From NCBI GenBank assembly GCA_027922465.2, contig BQMF02000484.1, positions 246,458 through 310,457 on the forward strand: DNA of 64,000 nucleotides, in the 5' to 3' direction. Numbering within the stretch: position 1 is the stretch's first letter; the number at the start of each line of letters is the position of its first letter. The notes under the pieces were generated by a model, which searched no databases, was not told the origin of the DNA, and worked only from the letters and a program-made list of their open reading frames with translations. Of the stretch, positions 44,267 through 56,039 are shown one piece after another. The stretch comes from Turritopsis dohrnii. Taxonomy: Eukaryota > Cnidaria > Hydrozoa > Anthoathecata > Oceaniidae. A program made the position numbers and the translations under genes.

Positions 44267-47200
44267 TCAAAAGGTGCTCGTAATGCGAATGTTGCATTTG
44301 TTTCTGAGGAAAGACAGTTGACTTTCCACGGTGGGGTATTTCTTCAGGAAACCTTTGACATCGAAACCAATTCGACATACGCCTTTCACTAGGCACCATG
44401 CATCAAAATTTGGTTGAGGCCATCTCGAATGTATTCCACCTTTTCTTTGAAATTTTAAATCAAATGTCAAGTACTGGTGTCCATCAAGGCCGTCACACGC
44501 ATCCATTTTGTTGTATAAAATTCGACGAACTTCCTTCCAGTACTCGGGCGTGTTCAGTTCGGTGAATTTGAACACCTTTTTCGATGGTGTGAACAGCTCG
44601 TCAAACTTGATTGGGCTTTCAGGCAACGTTTGCTCGTTATCGGACGACTGCAAAAGCCTCCTCTCCGTTTCGCTGTCTACATCTGAATCCGAACTGGACG
44701 ACACTGAAAAATGGTAAATCGGGATTTTCACATTACACATAATGCATTGTTAAAAAGCTGCTGAAGAAAAATACAATTCAAGCACCTGTTGCATCTTGAG
44801 TTGTTGCAGATGTCACGCTAGAACTTTGTTCTTGCGGTTTGTCTAAGGATTTCAAGGATTCCATTAATGAACCTTTTTAAACATGGAAGAGTTGTTAAAA
44901 TAAATTTCAATTTGATTTTACCTGCACTGGCTGCACTCGCCAAGTTCACACTAGCAGTTTTCTCTAATGTAACAACGTAATATAGCATAAAAAAAATTCT
45001 CATAAACAGGTAGTTTATACTGATTGAACATATCAACTTACCAGCACTGTCTTTAGAATATTTCATCCTTTTGTGAAGGGCTGAAAGCGTTCCTGCAAAC
45101 AAAACATCATTATTGCTTGTTTTTCCAGCTATTTTACTACTCTTTCGTTAGTTCAACAAATCCCGACTACAATGCATTACCTTGAGACACAACATCAACA
45201 TGGGAGACTTTACGTTTACCGAGACATTTTCCGCTATTTCCTAGAAAGAATTGTTCAAAGTTATGGCAACTAGAATGTATGCTTTATCGTTTGTATCAAA
45301 ATATCGAAAAAGTGATTTACCTGGCGAAGGTACGGAATAGTTGTGTTTTGATGCGCCGGCACTGCCAGGTTCTAATCCATATGTAAAAGCTTATTCAGTA
45401 TGTCTTAACTTGTGTAAACATAACTGAGCCGACAAAAACTCACCTGACATTTCTACAATTGATTTCCTGGCATCTGTGCTTTGTTGTACATCAACTGGTT
45501 CTACAGGCTCTAAATGATACAAATCAGTGTTATGCTAATTTTTGATAATGAAACTACTGAACTAGAAACGTTTCCGTAAACAAACCGTGAACGCTTGCAA
45601 CATCTGAGAAAACAGAATTCAATGATTCGTCACAGTCGACGGACAGGGTAACGTTGCTCGCATCCGTCAAATTGCATGATGTGATTTTTGAAATTTCCTC
45701 CTGTGATAAATTACTTTCTACAAACGCATTTGTCGGCTCGTCGTGAGGCTTTTCATAAAAGCGCTCTTCTTCCTCTACCAGATCGATGTTGCTATTGATG
45801 ACATTGGCCATCCATATCAAACAGTTCATGCAGTGATCTTCCATCCATTTTGGAGCTTCTGTACATTTGTTATGCAGCTGACGTGTGTGCAAGATGTAAA
45901 GTCGACGTTGCACATTTTCTTGTTCATCTCCGAAATCGGGCACCGCGTTGCAAGTTATGTAAACTCCAGCGTTCATTTCTTGCATCTTTGGACTCTGGTG
46001 TTTTATAGCCTGAGGAAATCCTCCTCCTTGAAGCAAAATCTTCAATAAATCAGATGAAACGGTGCCTTCTGACCACTCATCCATAAACAAAAGTTGCGTA
46101 TCGTCATTAATCATCGATGCACCAAAACTTCTCTCTTTCGTCAGTATCGCTATTTTGGAGCGAGGCATAAAACCAAAAAGCACTCTTGCCCATGATGTCT
46201 TCCCCGAGTCGCAAGATCCAACTACCACTAATTTCCGCACTTTATGGGGAAGCTGGTGACAAAGCAAGCACTGGTAGAATTTGTTCAGAAAACGTGTTTT
46301 ATCGCCAATATCCGGAAAAGAATTTTCAACCGAGGTGGCAAAATAACCCCCATCACATCTCTCAGCAGGATCAAAATTTTTAAAGCATCTTGGAGAAATT
46401 ACGCCAAAATCGGCAGGGCCATAAGGACAATCAACAAACTGACGACTCGATAACTTGAAGTATCGGTTGTGCAACACCTCAATGTGATCGTAGTCGAATT
46501 TAATTTGGGGGATCACCTAAACAACAACAGCAAAAAAAACATGTTAAAAACTTAAATTCAAAGTGTGTAAAACATAGCCTGTAATCAATGTCCAACTTGG
46601 CATCAAAGCTTTCGAAAAGACGCGCATGTCAACTAGACATTTGAAATTCTGTATCCGTCCCTATCCGTCCCTATCCGTGGTCTAATCCGTGATTTTGTGA
46701 AGGATTTCTACGAGAGAACCGCATATCCGCCAAAAGACAGCAAATTCAAAGTGTGTTAAACGTAGCCTGTAATCAATGTCCAACTTGGGGTCAAGGCTTT
46801 GGAAAGGACGCGCATGTCAACCAAACGTTTGCATTTACAGCTTTGACACAGGAAACCTTCATAACATCACCTTTTTCAATCACGAAAACGAGGTTGAAAC
46901 TGGACTTTACGAAATTTCAAAGTTTGGCAAAAATGTTAAAGAGTGTAGAAAAAATTATATTGGTAAAACAACCACGGATTCACGGCTACAACGGTCACAG
47001 CCTTCATAAAAGGACGGATTCAACCACGGATTCAGACGGATACAGGCGGATTAGTTTTGAACCACGTGGTCTATAGTCTTGAAACATAGAAAAACCAAAT
47101 GTCAAGGCTATTTCATTGAATCCGTGCGTATCCGTGTGAATCCGTGGTTGAATCCGTCTTTTTATGAGGCTTTCCTATGGCAAAGCCGCATATCTGCAAA

Positions 47201-50157
47201 ATGTGGCTAAATCAAATATCACCTTTTTAATCACGAAAACGAGGTTGAAACTGGAAACGAGGTTGAAGCTGGACTTTACAAAATTTCAAAGTTTGGCAAA
47301 AATGTTAAAGAGTGTAGAAAAAATTATATTGGTAAAAAAACGACGGATTCACCGCTTCAACGGTCACAGCCTTCATAAAAGGACGGATTCAACCACGGAT
47401 TCAGACGGATACAGGCGGATTAGTTTTGAACCACGTGATCTATAGTCTTGAAACATAGAAAAACCAAGTGTCAAGGCTATTTTATTGAATCCGTGCGTAT
47501 CCGTGTGAATCCGTGGTTGAATCTGTCTTTTTATGAGGCTTTCCTATGGCAAAGCCGCATATCCGCAAAATGTGGCTAAATCAAATATCACCTTTTTAAT
47601 CACGAAAACGAGGTTGAAACTGGAAACGAGGTTGAAGCTGGACTTTACAAAATTTCAAAGTTTGGCAAAAATGTTAAAGAGTGTAGAAAAAATTATATTG
47701 GTAAAAAAACGACGGATTCACCGCTTCAACGGTCACAGCCTTCATAAAAGGACGGATTCAACCACGGATTCAGACGGATACAGGCGGATTAGTTTTGAAC
47801 CACGTGATCTATAGTCTTGAAACATAGAAAAACCAAGTGTCAAGGCTATTTTATTGAATCCGTGCGTATCCGTGTGAATCCGTGGTTGAATCCGTCTTTT
47901 TATGAGGCTTTCCTATGGCAAAGCCGCATATCCGCAAAATGTGGCTAAATCAAATATCACCTTTTTAATCACGAAAACGAGGTTGAAACTGGAAACGAGG
48001 TTGAAGCTGGACTTTACAAAATTTCAAAGTTTGGCAAAAATGTTAAAGAGTGTAGAAAATATTATATTGGTAAAAAAACGACGGATTCACGGCTTCAACG
48101 GTCACAGCCTTCATAAAAGGACGGATTCAACCACGGATTCAGACGGATACAGGCGGATTAGTTTTGAACCACGTGATCTATAGTCTTGAAACATAGAAAA
48201 ACCAAATTTCATTGAATCCGTGCGTATCCGTGTGAATCCGTGATTTATGAGTCTATCCTATGGTAAAACGAGGTTGAAACTGGAAACGAGGTTGAAGCTG
48301 GACTTTACAAAATTTCAAAGTTTGGCAAAAATGCTAAAGACTGTAGAGAAATTATATTGGTAAAAAAACGACGGATTCACGGCTTCAGCGGTCACAGCCT
48401 TCATGAAAGGACGGATACAACCACGGATTCAGACGGATACAGGCGGATTAGTTTTGAACCACGTGGTCTATAGTCTTGAAACATAGAAAAACCAAATGTC
48501 AAGTCTATTTCATTGAATCCGTGCGTATCCGTGTGAATCCGTGCTTTTATGAGTCTATCCTATGGTAAAACGAGGTTGAAACTGGAAACGGGTCTGAAGC
48601 TGGACTTTACAAAATTTCAAAGTTTGGCACAAAATGTTTAAGAGTGTAGAAAAAATTATATTGGTAAAAAAAACAACGGATTCACGGCTTCAACGGTCAC
48701 AGCCTTCATAAAAGGACGGATTCAACCACGGATTCAGACGGATACAGGCGGATTAGTTTTTAACCACGTGGTCTATAGTCTCGAAACGTAGCAGAAACAA
48801 ATGTCAAGGCTAATTCTTGCTGAAAGCTGCTTTCGAAATTCTTTTGAAGAAAGGTTCTACAGTTTTACTTAAAAAATTGTGTTGCATAGGCGTGAAAACT
48901 GTAATGAAAATATAAAGGTCACTTCTTACCGAGCAAAATTGGTTCTGCATTAACTTTTGCAGTTGGGCCATGTTTTTAAGGACCAGTTCTTGCACTGTTT
49001 TGTTTGCCGCCAACTTTTGAAGGTATTCGTCCAGAGAACATAAATACGTGAACGAAAATACAGCTAAACCGAAATAAAGACAGTTGAACTAAATCAAACT
49101 AACACATTTAAATTTGAACTTCAGTACTGTGCTCATGAAAAGACTATTAGAGTTGGCTAGGGACTAGAGGCTACAGAATTGAAATGAAAAACAAATTCAA
49201 ATATACAGACCGTTTTCTGCTTTTTTGTATACGTCTCCTCGGTACAATGCATGTTTCAAGTCTTTCATTAACACATTAACTTCCTTTATTACTTTTGCAA
49301 AACCAGAAGAAGGCTCAACTGCTTCACTCACATTGCCACATTCATTAAAATCGTGAATGAATCCGTCTCTCCTCAAGTTTAAACATGCGTTGGCAATGGA
49401 ATTCCCACTGCCAATAATACGGCATGGTACGTTACAAAGAACGCCATTACTTTGCTTCACAATGTTACTGGCCCGAACGTGGTCAATAGAATTGGCCGCT
49501 GCAACGCAGTGTTTGTTACTTTCCGTAACTATGGTCTTTGCAAAATTACTGTTAAAGTCCTAGAAATAAAGAAGAGATTAAAATGAGTTCTTCCAGCAAT
49601 GTGTTTTGTTCGTCCCAAATAGGGACACTGAGACAGTCCTCACCTTGATAACTGCTTTTAAGCTGCTTAGTGCTAAATCACGCTGTGATTCAAACTTTTT
49701 AGGTTTGATCGTTTTCATTTCCACGTCAAAGTTGTTGTCGTGGAAAGCGGTGAAAATGGTATTTTCACTCACGCCACTAGCATTCTTGTAGCAGACAAAA
49801 TACGCAATGCCAGGACGAACAGGAACTGCTGGTTGTCTTGACGTTGCAACTCCTGTTACACACGATAACAAAAACTTCACGCCAGGCATTTCCGACAAAA
49901 TCCTGTCGAACGTCAGTCGCTTATTGGATATGAAATTTCGAGCATCATTTGACGTCCACAGTGCTCGGCAAGCCAGCACTGTATCCTCTGTTTCGTGTAT
50001 CTAAATTGAACAAAAAAATAAAAATGACATTTTAGGAAGTTGAAAATATTAGTTAATCAAAAGTAAAAATAAAATGTGTACTACTTACTAAAGGAATAAT
50101 GTTTCTTTTCAGAGACGATTCAACCTTTCGCGAGTTTAACTGTCTTGCAGGCAGCAT
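44267..50157 (-). CDS. SF3-helicase gene, 12 exons, nearly intact
   Basis: Exons, all with GT-AG borders and matching phases: 50157-50089, 50000-49644, 49559-49211, 49063-48930, 46516-45586, 45509-45444, 45371-45321, 45240-45181, 45092-45042, 44963-44922, 44873-44786, 44703-44267. The fifth exon (310 codons) holds an SF3 helicase core: Walker A VVGSCDSGKTS, Walker B TQLLFMDEWSEG, motif C AGVYITCNAVPDFG and an Arg finger NVQRRLYI. SF3 helicases unwind origins in small DNA viruses and related mobile elements. The N-terminal exons are not recognised; no HUH nuclease is seen. Exons 6-11 encode a disordered Ser-rich tail. Exon 11 has 88 bases with a TAG near 44820, one base too many for the phase, so either an early stop or a frameshift. 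The last exon ends RNKCNIRITSTF. Confidence 0.7.
46560..48805. repeat. 369-bp tandem repeat in SF3-helicase intron
   Basis: Three units of exactly 369 bases begin at equivalent points 47164, 47533 and 47902, with a partial unit before (46747-47100) and two shorter, diverged units after (about 48208-48500 and 48500-48790). Each unit contains repeats of ATCCGTG-type words on one side and the inverse CACGGATTCA on the other. A leading 70-base piece (GTAATCAATGTCCAACTTGG) is itself duplicated at 46580 and 46767. A 93-codon open frame is repeated in each unit, but its sequence only follows from the repeat. Confidence 0.9.
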
Positions 50158-50252
50158 TTTGTTTCTTATATAAAAAACGGTTCCGTCGTATAAGCCTTGT
50201 ACTAGTGTTAGTAGCGCAGAAAGAGGAACACTTTTTCTCTTCTACGATTTAG

Positions 50253-50301
<49 letters not shown>

Positions 50302-51639
50302 TGATTGGTAGGATCGTTCTGACTTGGATAGTATTATTCTGACTTGGATAGTATTATTCTTACCTAGGTAGTATAATTCCAACTTTTGGTAGTACTATGG
50401 CGTCCATATGACGGGGAAGTATTTTTCGAACTTTATGCAGGACTATTCTTAACTTGCATATAAAAGGCTGGAAAGTTACTGATATTTTGATCAAATAACC
50501 GCAGTCTTTTTCATTTCTATAATGCTTAATTCTGACAACCCTTTGCACTAGTGTTACTTGCTTCGCATGGTAAACTACTTTCGTTCTCTAACATTTGCGA
50601 TACAAAACAAGATGCGACTTCAGGTAAGAAAGTTTTGAATTCTAACTGTAACTTGAAAAATCTTTGTCTATGCAGGTAGATCCATTTGGGACTGAAATAA
50701 ACGCAAATGATGGCAAATGATGGAGAAGGAAATGACTTTCTGTCACCAAAAAAATTTCATAACATCTGAAACGGAGTATGACTGGGACTTGGCGTCAGAT
50801 CTAAGAGATTGCAACGTCAAAACGTTTTGCACCTATATTCTAGAATCTGAAATAAAATCGGGAATTTTGAACTAAAAATCCCATACCAAGAAACATACCT
50901 GATCCCTCAGGTTTAGATGATTATTTGAAGGGGCGTCTTGAAATAAGTCGAAAAGAAATAAGTCAGCACAGGTGATGAAAACACTCCCAAAGCTCAACAA
51001 AGAGATTACTAATGTGTTGGCACCTAAAGTAAGTAGGTAAGTGAGTAAGTAAGTAAGCAAGGGATTTATTTCCTTTTTACAAGGCTCTTCATCTAAAAAT
51101 GCGGATGAACTGTGATAGCGTGTTAGCGTGAATATAAAAAATAAAAATCAGATAAAATTAATATAAACTAGAAGCCTAGAGGCTTTAACAATTTCCGCAG
51201 AAATTAATGTGAGTGATGAGAGTTTGCCTTCTCTGATCAATAATAATATTTGAGCCAAAATCGGTCTTCTCGAAACGGACTTCTACGCCAAAGTTGTGAA
51301 AATAGCAATGGATGAGAAAAACAAGAGCCACGAATATTCATGGATGGATTCCACGCAACATGCATTTTCCTTTGGGCCATTGGCAAATGTTTTGGTGATG
51401 CGGGGCTGAAAGATTGTAGAATCTGGCTGACTTGGGGAAAATTCCACAAATCAGTTACTACAAGGTATATCTATTTAAGAATGTCCTAACTAGTCGAAAC
51501 TAGTAGTAGAATTTGATTGCAATGAAACCGTAAGATATTGAACTCGAGGAAGGTTTGTATGTGAAGGGTTAAAGCTTTTGTCATCGACCATTTTACCGAT
51601 TTTAAGTCATTTCGTACATTACAAAAAGGCTATGCGTAT
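50158..51639. other. Intergenic with simple repeats
   Basis: No gene supported. A TTA simple repeat runs from about 50250 to 50300, and an AAGTAAGT repeat lies near 51026-51060. The repeat shared with 59.6 kb starts at 50300. Confidence 0.4.
50300..50385. repeat. Repeat R1, copy 1
   Basis: TTGATTGGTAGGATCGTTCT, then GACTTGGATAGTATTATTCT twice, then TACCTAGGTAGTATAA. The same 80 bases occur at 59589-59668, and the first 22 bases again at 60774. The two long copies are essentially identical over 75 bases, so they are recent. Confidence 0.75.
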
Positions 51640-52110
51640 CCGTGCTTGAAGCAATCATGTGTCTCAAACAGTTGTCCAAAGAGATCAAAATTACTGCCGA
51701 ATACCTTCCAAACAGTCAAAATGTAAAAATGCTGACGCATTCCCTCCCTTTTGCTTGACAGCAAGGACTCTCAGACAGTCGAAAAGCGATCAGTCTCTCA
51801 GTGACTCCATATTGGCAAACTCAACCTTGCTATGCGACTTCTTATAGATAATCCAATTTTACTTCTTAGTTGTCTGTATCTACTGTTAATCCCTGGGGAC
51901 ACCGGCACCTTTAGTTATTATCTAAGGCTCGTGGCCTGGACAGTTTCAATCCTTGTGGCAATTTCCGCAGAGGACGCACGTTGGCTCCTTACGAATCGGC
52001 CTGGAAAAAATGGAATTGCTTGGTGTTCTCAAAAACAAATTGATCTCTTTCGATGTAGTATAAGTTACATACAATATATATTGATTTCGAGAGGCAATTT
52101 ACACGAATAA
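51640..52110 (+). pseudogene. DIRS remnant (linker before recombinase)
   Basis: Frames around 51659-52110 read LIDNPILLLSCLYLLLIPGD, LRLVAWTVS and WCSQKQIDLFRCSISYI, which matches the DIRS order between RNase H and tyrosine recombinase seen, diverged, at 58.1-58.4 kb. No catalytic domain remains. The LINE at 52183 lies just downstream. Confidence 0.5.
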
Positions 52111-52155
52111 AGGCTGATATATTTTATTGGAGCTTTGAGTATAGCTAAATGCATG

Positions 52156-52182
52156 TTCATAGTTCAACCATTTCAGCTTACT
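52156..52182. repeat. 27-bp target-site duplication, left copy
   Basis: TTCATAGTTCAACCATTTCA followed by GCTTACT, repeated without change at 55624-55650 on the other side of the LINE. Confidence 0.85.
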
Positions 52183-55100
52183 GTATATGTATATATACCT
52201 TTCTTAACAAGGAATGGGCCACAGCTAAGCTAAGCTGAGGATCACAGCACAAACAAATAAAACAAATCGAAAGAATTGACAAAAATAAAGAGTATCACAA
52301 TACAAAAACGAAATTCAAATTTTATTGATGGTACTTCTCCAGTTAGCCCGGTCATTTGGAACAACATCCCAGTTATTGAAATCAATTTTTGCGTATTTCA
52401 AAGTTTTCTTGATTGATCTGCCAAACGTAAATTTAGGGCAGCCACGATGGCGTTTTTGGGTACGCCAACATGTAAGCATTTTTGGTGGCAGTCTCTCCCA
52501 TGGCATCCTAATGATATGACCGACCCATCGTAGCTGGTTTTTGAGCAAATACGATTCTAAGTTTTTAACCGAAGCTTTCTCAAGAAAACTAGCTGTGCTG
52601 ATATGTTCGTTCCAAGTACGTAATTTGTTTACTGAGCACATTGCTCGGATACATTGATGATGAAAGTTTCGTAATTTTTGAGCAATTAATTCAGTGATGC
52701 ACCAGCTTTCTGAGGCATAGAGCAATATGGGTAGAATACAAGTTTCGTAAACTATCCCTTTGATATTGACTCTGACATTTTTAGACCCAAAGACAGACTT
52801 TCTGAGTGCTCCGAATGCATTGTTGGACTTTCTGATTCTCGCCTCAACGTCTTTAATCTCGGAACAGTCCCTTGTGATGATGCTCCCGAGGTAACAGAAT
52901 TGATCAACGATAGGAATATATTTGTCATTCAGGATAATGTCTGATAAATCAGCACCGTCAAATATGTCAGGTACGTTGTAGAGTGAGGGGGGTTTTGAGC
53001 AGAATAAGACTGCAGTTTTCCAACCTTCTCTAGGTTGGAGGACACCAGTATGAATCTCAGTCCCAAAACGATCAAAGTGTTCAACAATACTCATTATTCC
53101 TTCGACAAGATGATCGCGGTTATCAAAGAGAACGGCTGTATCTTCAGCATATTCTGAATCCAGCAGAGCAAATTCTTCTCCCCTTGCTGTGTGACGTCTT
53201 CCAGTCATTTGACTGTCCATTTTACTTCGGAAAATACATGGGTTCATTTGAAGCTTGGCTCTCCATGTTGTCATTACGGCACATATGTAGAAGAGGAACA
53301 AAATAGGACCAAGGATGTCACCTTGTTTTACACCAATAATTTTCTTGATAGATTTATCAATTTCATCAATAGAAAATTTAACAATGAAGTCTTTGTGTAG
53401 GGCTTTGAGTAGGCTGACAAGTTTGATCGGAACACCAAATTTGATAAGACTTTCCCAGAGTAACTTTCTCGGGACCCGGTCAAAAGCCTTAACCAGGTCT
53501 AGAAAAAGAACCCAAGATTCTAAACTGTGTTCTCTTCTTTTTCTCAAAGCTGATTTGATGGTGAAAATAGCATCTGCACATCCACAGTTTTGGCGGAACC
53601 CACATTGCTTTTCATGATCAAGCTGTTCAACTATTGGTGAAAGTCTATCTTGGATAATTATTGCTAATACTTTATATACTATCTCTAGCAACATGACGCC
53701 TCGGTAGTTATTTGGTAGAGACAAGTCACCTTTTTTCGGTAGAACAATTGAGCGTCCTAGATTCCATTCTTCTGGGATATTTTCATTGTTTCATATATCG
53801 AGTAAAACGGATTTGAAAACTGTATATGTCTGAGAACAGTCGATAATACATTTAAACACACGAGGAACGATACCTGATTCTCCTGGGGCCTTGTCTTTCA
53901 ATTTGAGTGTTGCTGTACGAATTTCTTTGTCTGTGGGTGTATGATCCAGACCGTTATGGACTTGGCATTGCGGCAATTCGTCAAGGACGTTAGGATCGTA
54001 TGTGCCTTCTCTATCATATAATGATTGGAAATGGAGATGAAAAACTTCGGCGTTATCTTCAGGAGTACTACATACGGTACAATCTGATTTTTTCATCGGT
54101 TTAGTAGACGATGGTTTTACTTTTGTGAGTGATCCTTTAAGATTTTTAATTGAGTCCCAAGCTTGCTTGGTTCCAAAACAGTTTAAATTCAAACATTGCT
54201 TTCTCAACCAATCATTTTTTGTGTTAATGATTTCCTTTTTGAGCTTTTTATGAACAGCTTGTAGTTTTGTACAGTTCGAACGGGTTCGTCTTTGTAAAAC
54301 CTTCTGCATATAAACATTTCGCGTATTTATCAGTCGGAGTAAGATGTCCTGTTTGTCACTAAACCAGTCTGGCTGTGTTCTGATTTTTCTCGGTAAAACT
54401 GTCTCTGAAGCACACTTTAAAGCATTTGCAAGGTTTGAGTAATTTGGATTGTCATTTTGAGAAGTGAGGCGCACAACTTCTGCATGAAAACGATCCTTGA
54501 CATCAGATTGTGGTAGTAATGAATAATCGAGATTTAAAAGTTTTTTACGGTTGTCAATGTTGCGTTTCAACCGTTTCATTACTCGAATGTTTATGATAAT
54601 CGCTGAATGATCACTGTTGCTGCATTCAAAATTCGAGGGAACATTTCACCGTATACTAAAAAGTGATCGATTTGGTGTGGAGTTTTGCTTCTTGGATGGA
54701 TCCAGGTGGCTTAGATCTTCTTTTTAAACCATGTTGTTGCTACTTTCAATTGGTGTATTGCGAGAAAAGAGAAAAAGCGTAGCCCAGATACATTCATGTG
54801 ACTCAGACCGTATTTGCCTAATGGACCATCTACATTATCAGATTTGCAACCAATGCTAGAATTACAGTCACTACCAACAATCAAAATATCTCCACTGTGT
54901 CTTTTATTCATACAAGAAGATAAGTTATCAAAATAGTCGTCTCACTCTTGATCGGAAGCATTGCCAACGGGTGCGTAGGCGGACACAAGAAATACTCCAA
55001 CTTCTTTGTTATGAATGTCTTTGAAGAGGAGACGCAGAGCCATGACTCTTGCTCCGAAAATGACATGTTTTTCATAGCCAGCAGCTTTCCAAGCTGTTAA

Positions 55101-55623
55101 ACCGTCTTTATTAAGAACAACACCAACCTCTTAGGAGCCACGATTATTTGTGGCAGTTTCAAGACCAACGGTAATAAGTTTATAACCTTTATAATCGAAA
55201 ACCTCATGACCAACACGCCACGTTTCTTGTAAACAAGCTCCCCAGATATATTCTCGTTTCGATAGAGCGTTGAAGAGCATTTCAAGTCTCGTATTTGTTT
55301 TTAAACCACGTACATTTTGCAAAATAAAACTAACTTTCTTCATCAGCTTTTTAGCAACCATGCTTGTGAGGCTATGGAGGAGCTACGAGTGTTAATTGTC
55401 AAATCCCACTATATCCGGTAATCCAGTTGGATTCGCGAGGAGTACAGCCTCCTGGATTGACCACTCTGCTTGAATGTCGACTGTTACTTCATTTGCTGGT
55501 ACGTGTGTGGGTGTGGTGGCTCACCCCCATTTAGTGATCACCACCACACCCTTCAGCTGTTTAGTGATCTATAAGAACAACTTTTAACTCACTATGTGTA
55601 ACAAAATGTGTGAGTTTTTATTA
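52183..55623 (-). mobile_element. Full-length LINE with APE endonuclease and reverse transcriptase, decayed
   Basis: The element is bounded by a 27-bp direct repeat. On the minus strand: a hairpin-forming leader (GGGTGTGGTGG / CCACCACACCC at 55510-55552), an APE-type endonuclease (VSFILQNVRGLKTNTRLEML, ACLQETWRVG, IVGSDCNSSIG; 55361-54711, with stops), a linker (54579-53791), and the reverse transcriptase (53724-52315). The reverse transcriptase has RQNCGCADAIFTIKSALRKR, FLDLVKAFDRVPRKLLW, GVKQGDILGPILF and the active box SEYAEDTAVLF. The box has Glu where the first of the two adjacent Asp residues is normally found. The C-terminus has HHQCIRAMCSVNKLRTWNEH. Stops and frameshifts near 55133, 54945 and 53790-53730 inactivate it. 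Confidence 0.88.
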
Positions 55624-55650
55624 TTCATAGTTCAACCATTTCAGCTTACT
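55624..55650. repeat. 27-bp target-site duplication, right copy
   Basis: Identical to 52156-52182; marks the 5' boundary of the minus-strand LINE. Confidence 0.85.
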
Positions 55651-56039
55651 ACTATCCAGTAAACTCTATTCCAGTAGGAGAATATGATGCCAGGAGATTT
55701 GAACTTAAGACCTACCTCGTTTTGTATTTTTGTATTTAGTTTGGAACTATCTATCAAAGTTGAGTGATGATGACAGTCTGAACATAGAAGACCATACTGG
55801 TAAGTTGACCTCACTATTATCATTGACATCAGCCAGTCGGGCTTCTGAAATGTGTTTCATTGATACCTAGTATATACATTAAGACGCAAAGTAGATACAC
55901 ATTTCCTCCAAACTCCAAAAGTCGGAGGAAAGGAAAGCTCTATATCTAGCATTCCCATTCATCACTTGAAGAAATATTGAAGCGGTTACCCTGATCCATG
56001 AAGAACATCTGGTAAATTTGCTATCATAAGTTACGGGTG

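Noticed and set aside
45743..46453. Plus-strand frames of 65-101 codons
   Set aside because: Reverse-strand shadows of the SF3-helicase exon.
45554..46516. Parvovirus-type endogenous NS1 copy
   Set aside because: The SF3 core is present, but there is no HUH nuclease and no capsid gene, and the gene has a 12-exon spliced structure; a viral label is not supported by the sequence alone.
47164..48183. Three identical 93-codon frames
   Set aside because: They recur only because the 369-bp satellite unit repeats; an open frame in each unit is not evidence of a gene.
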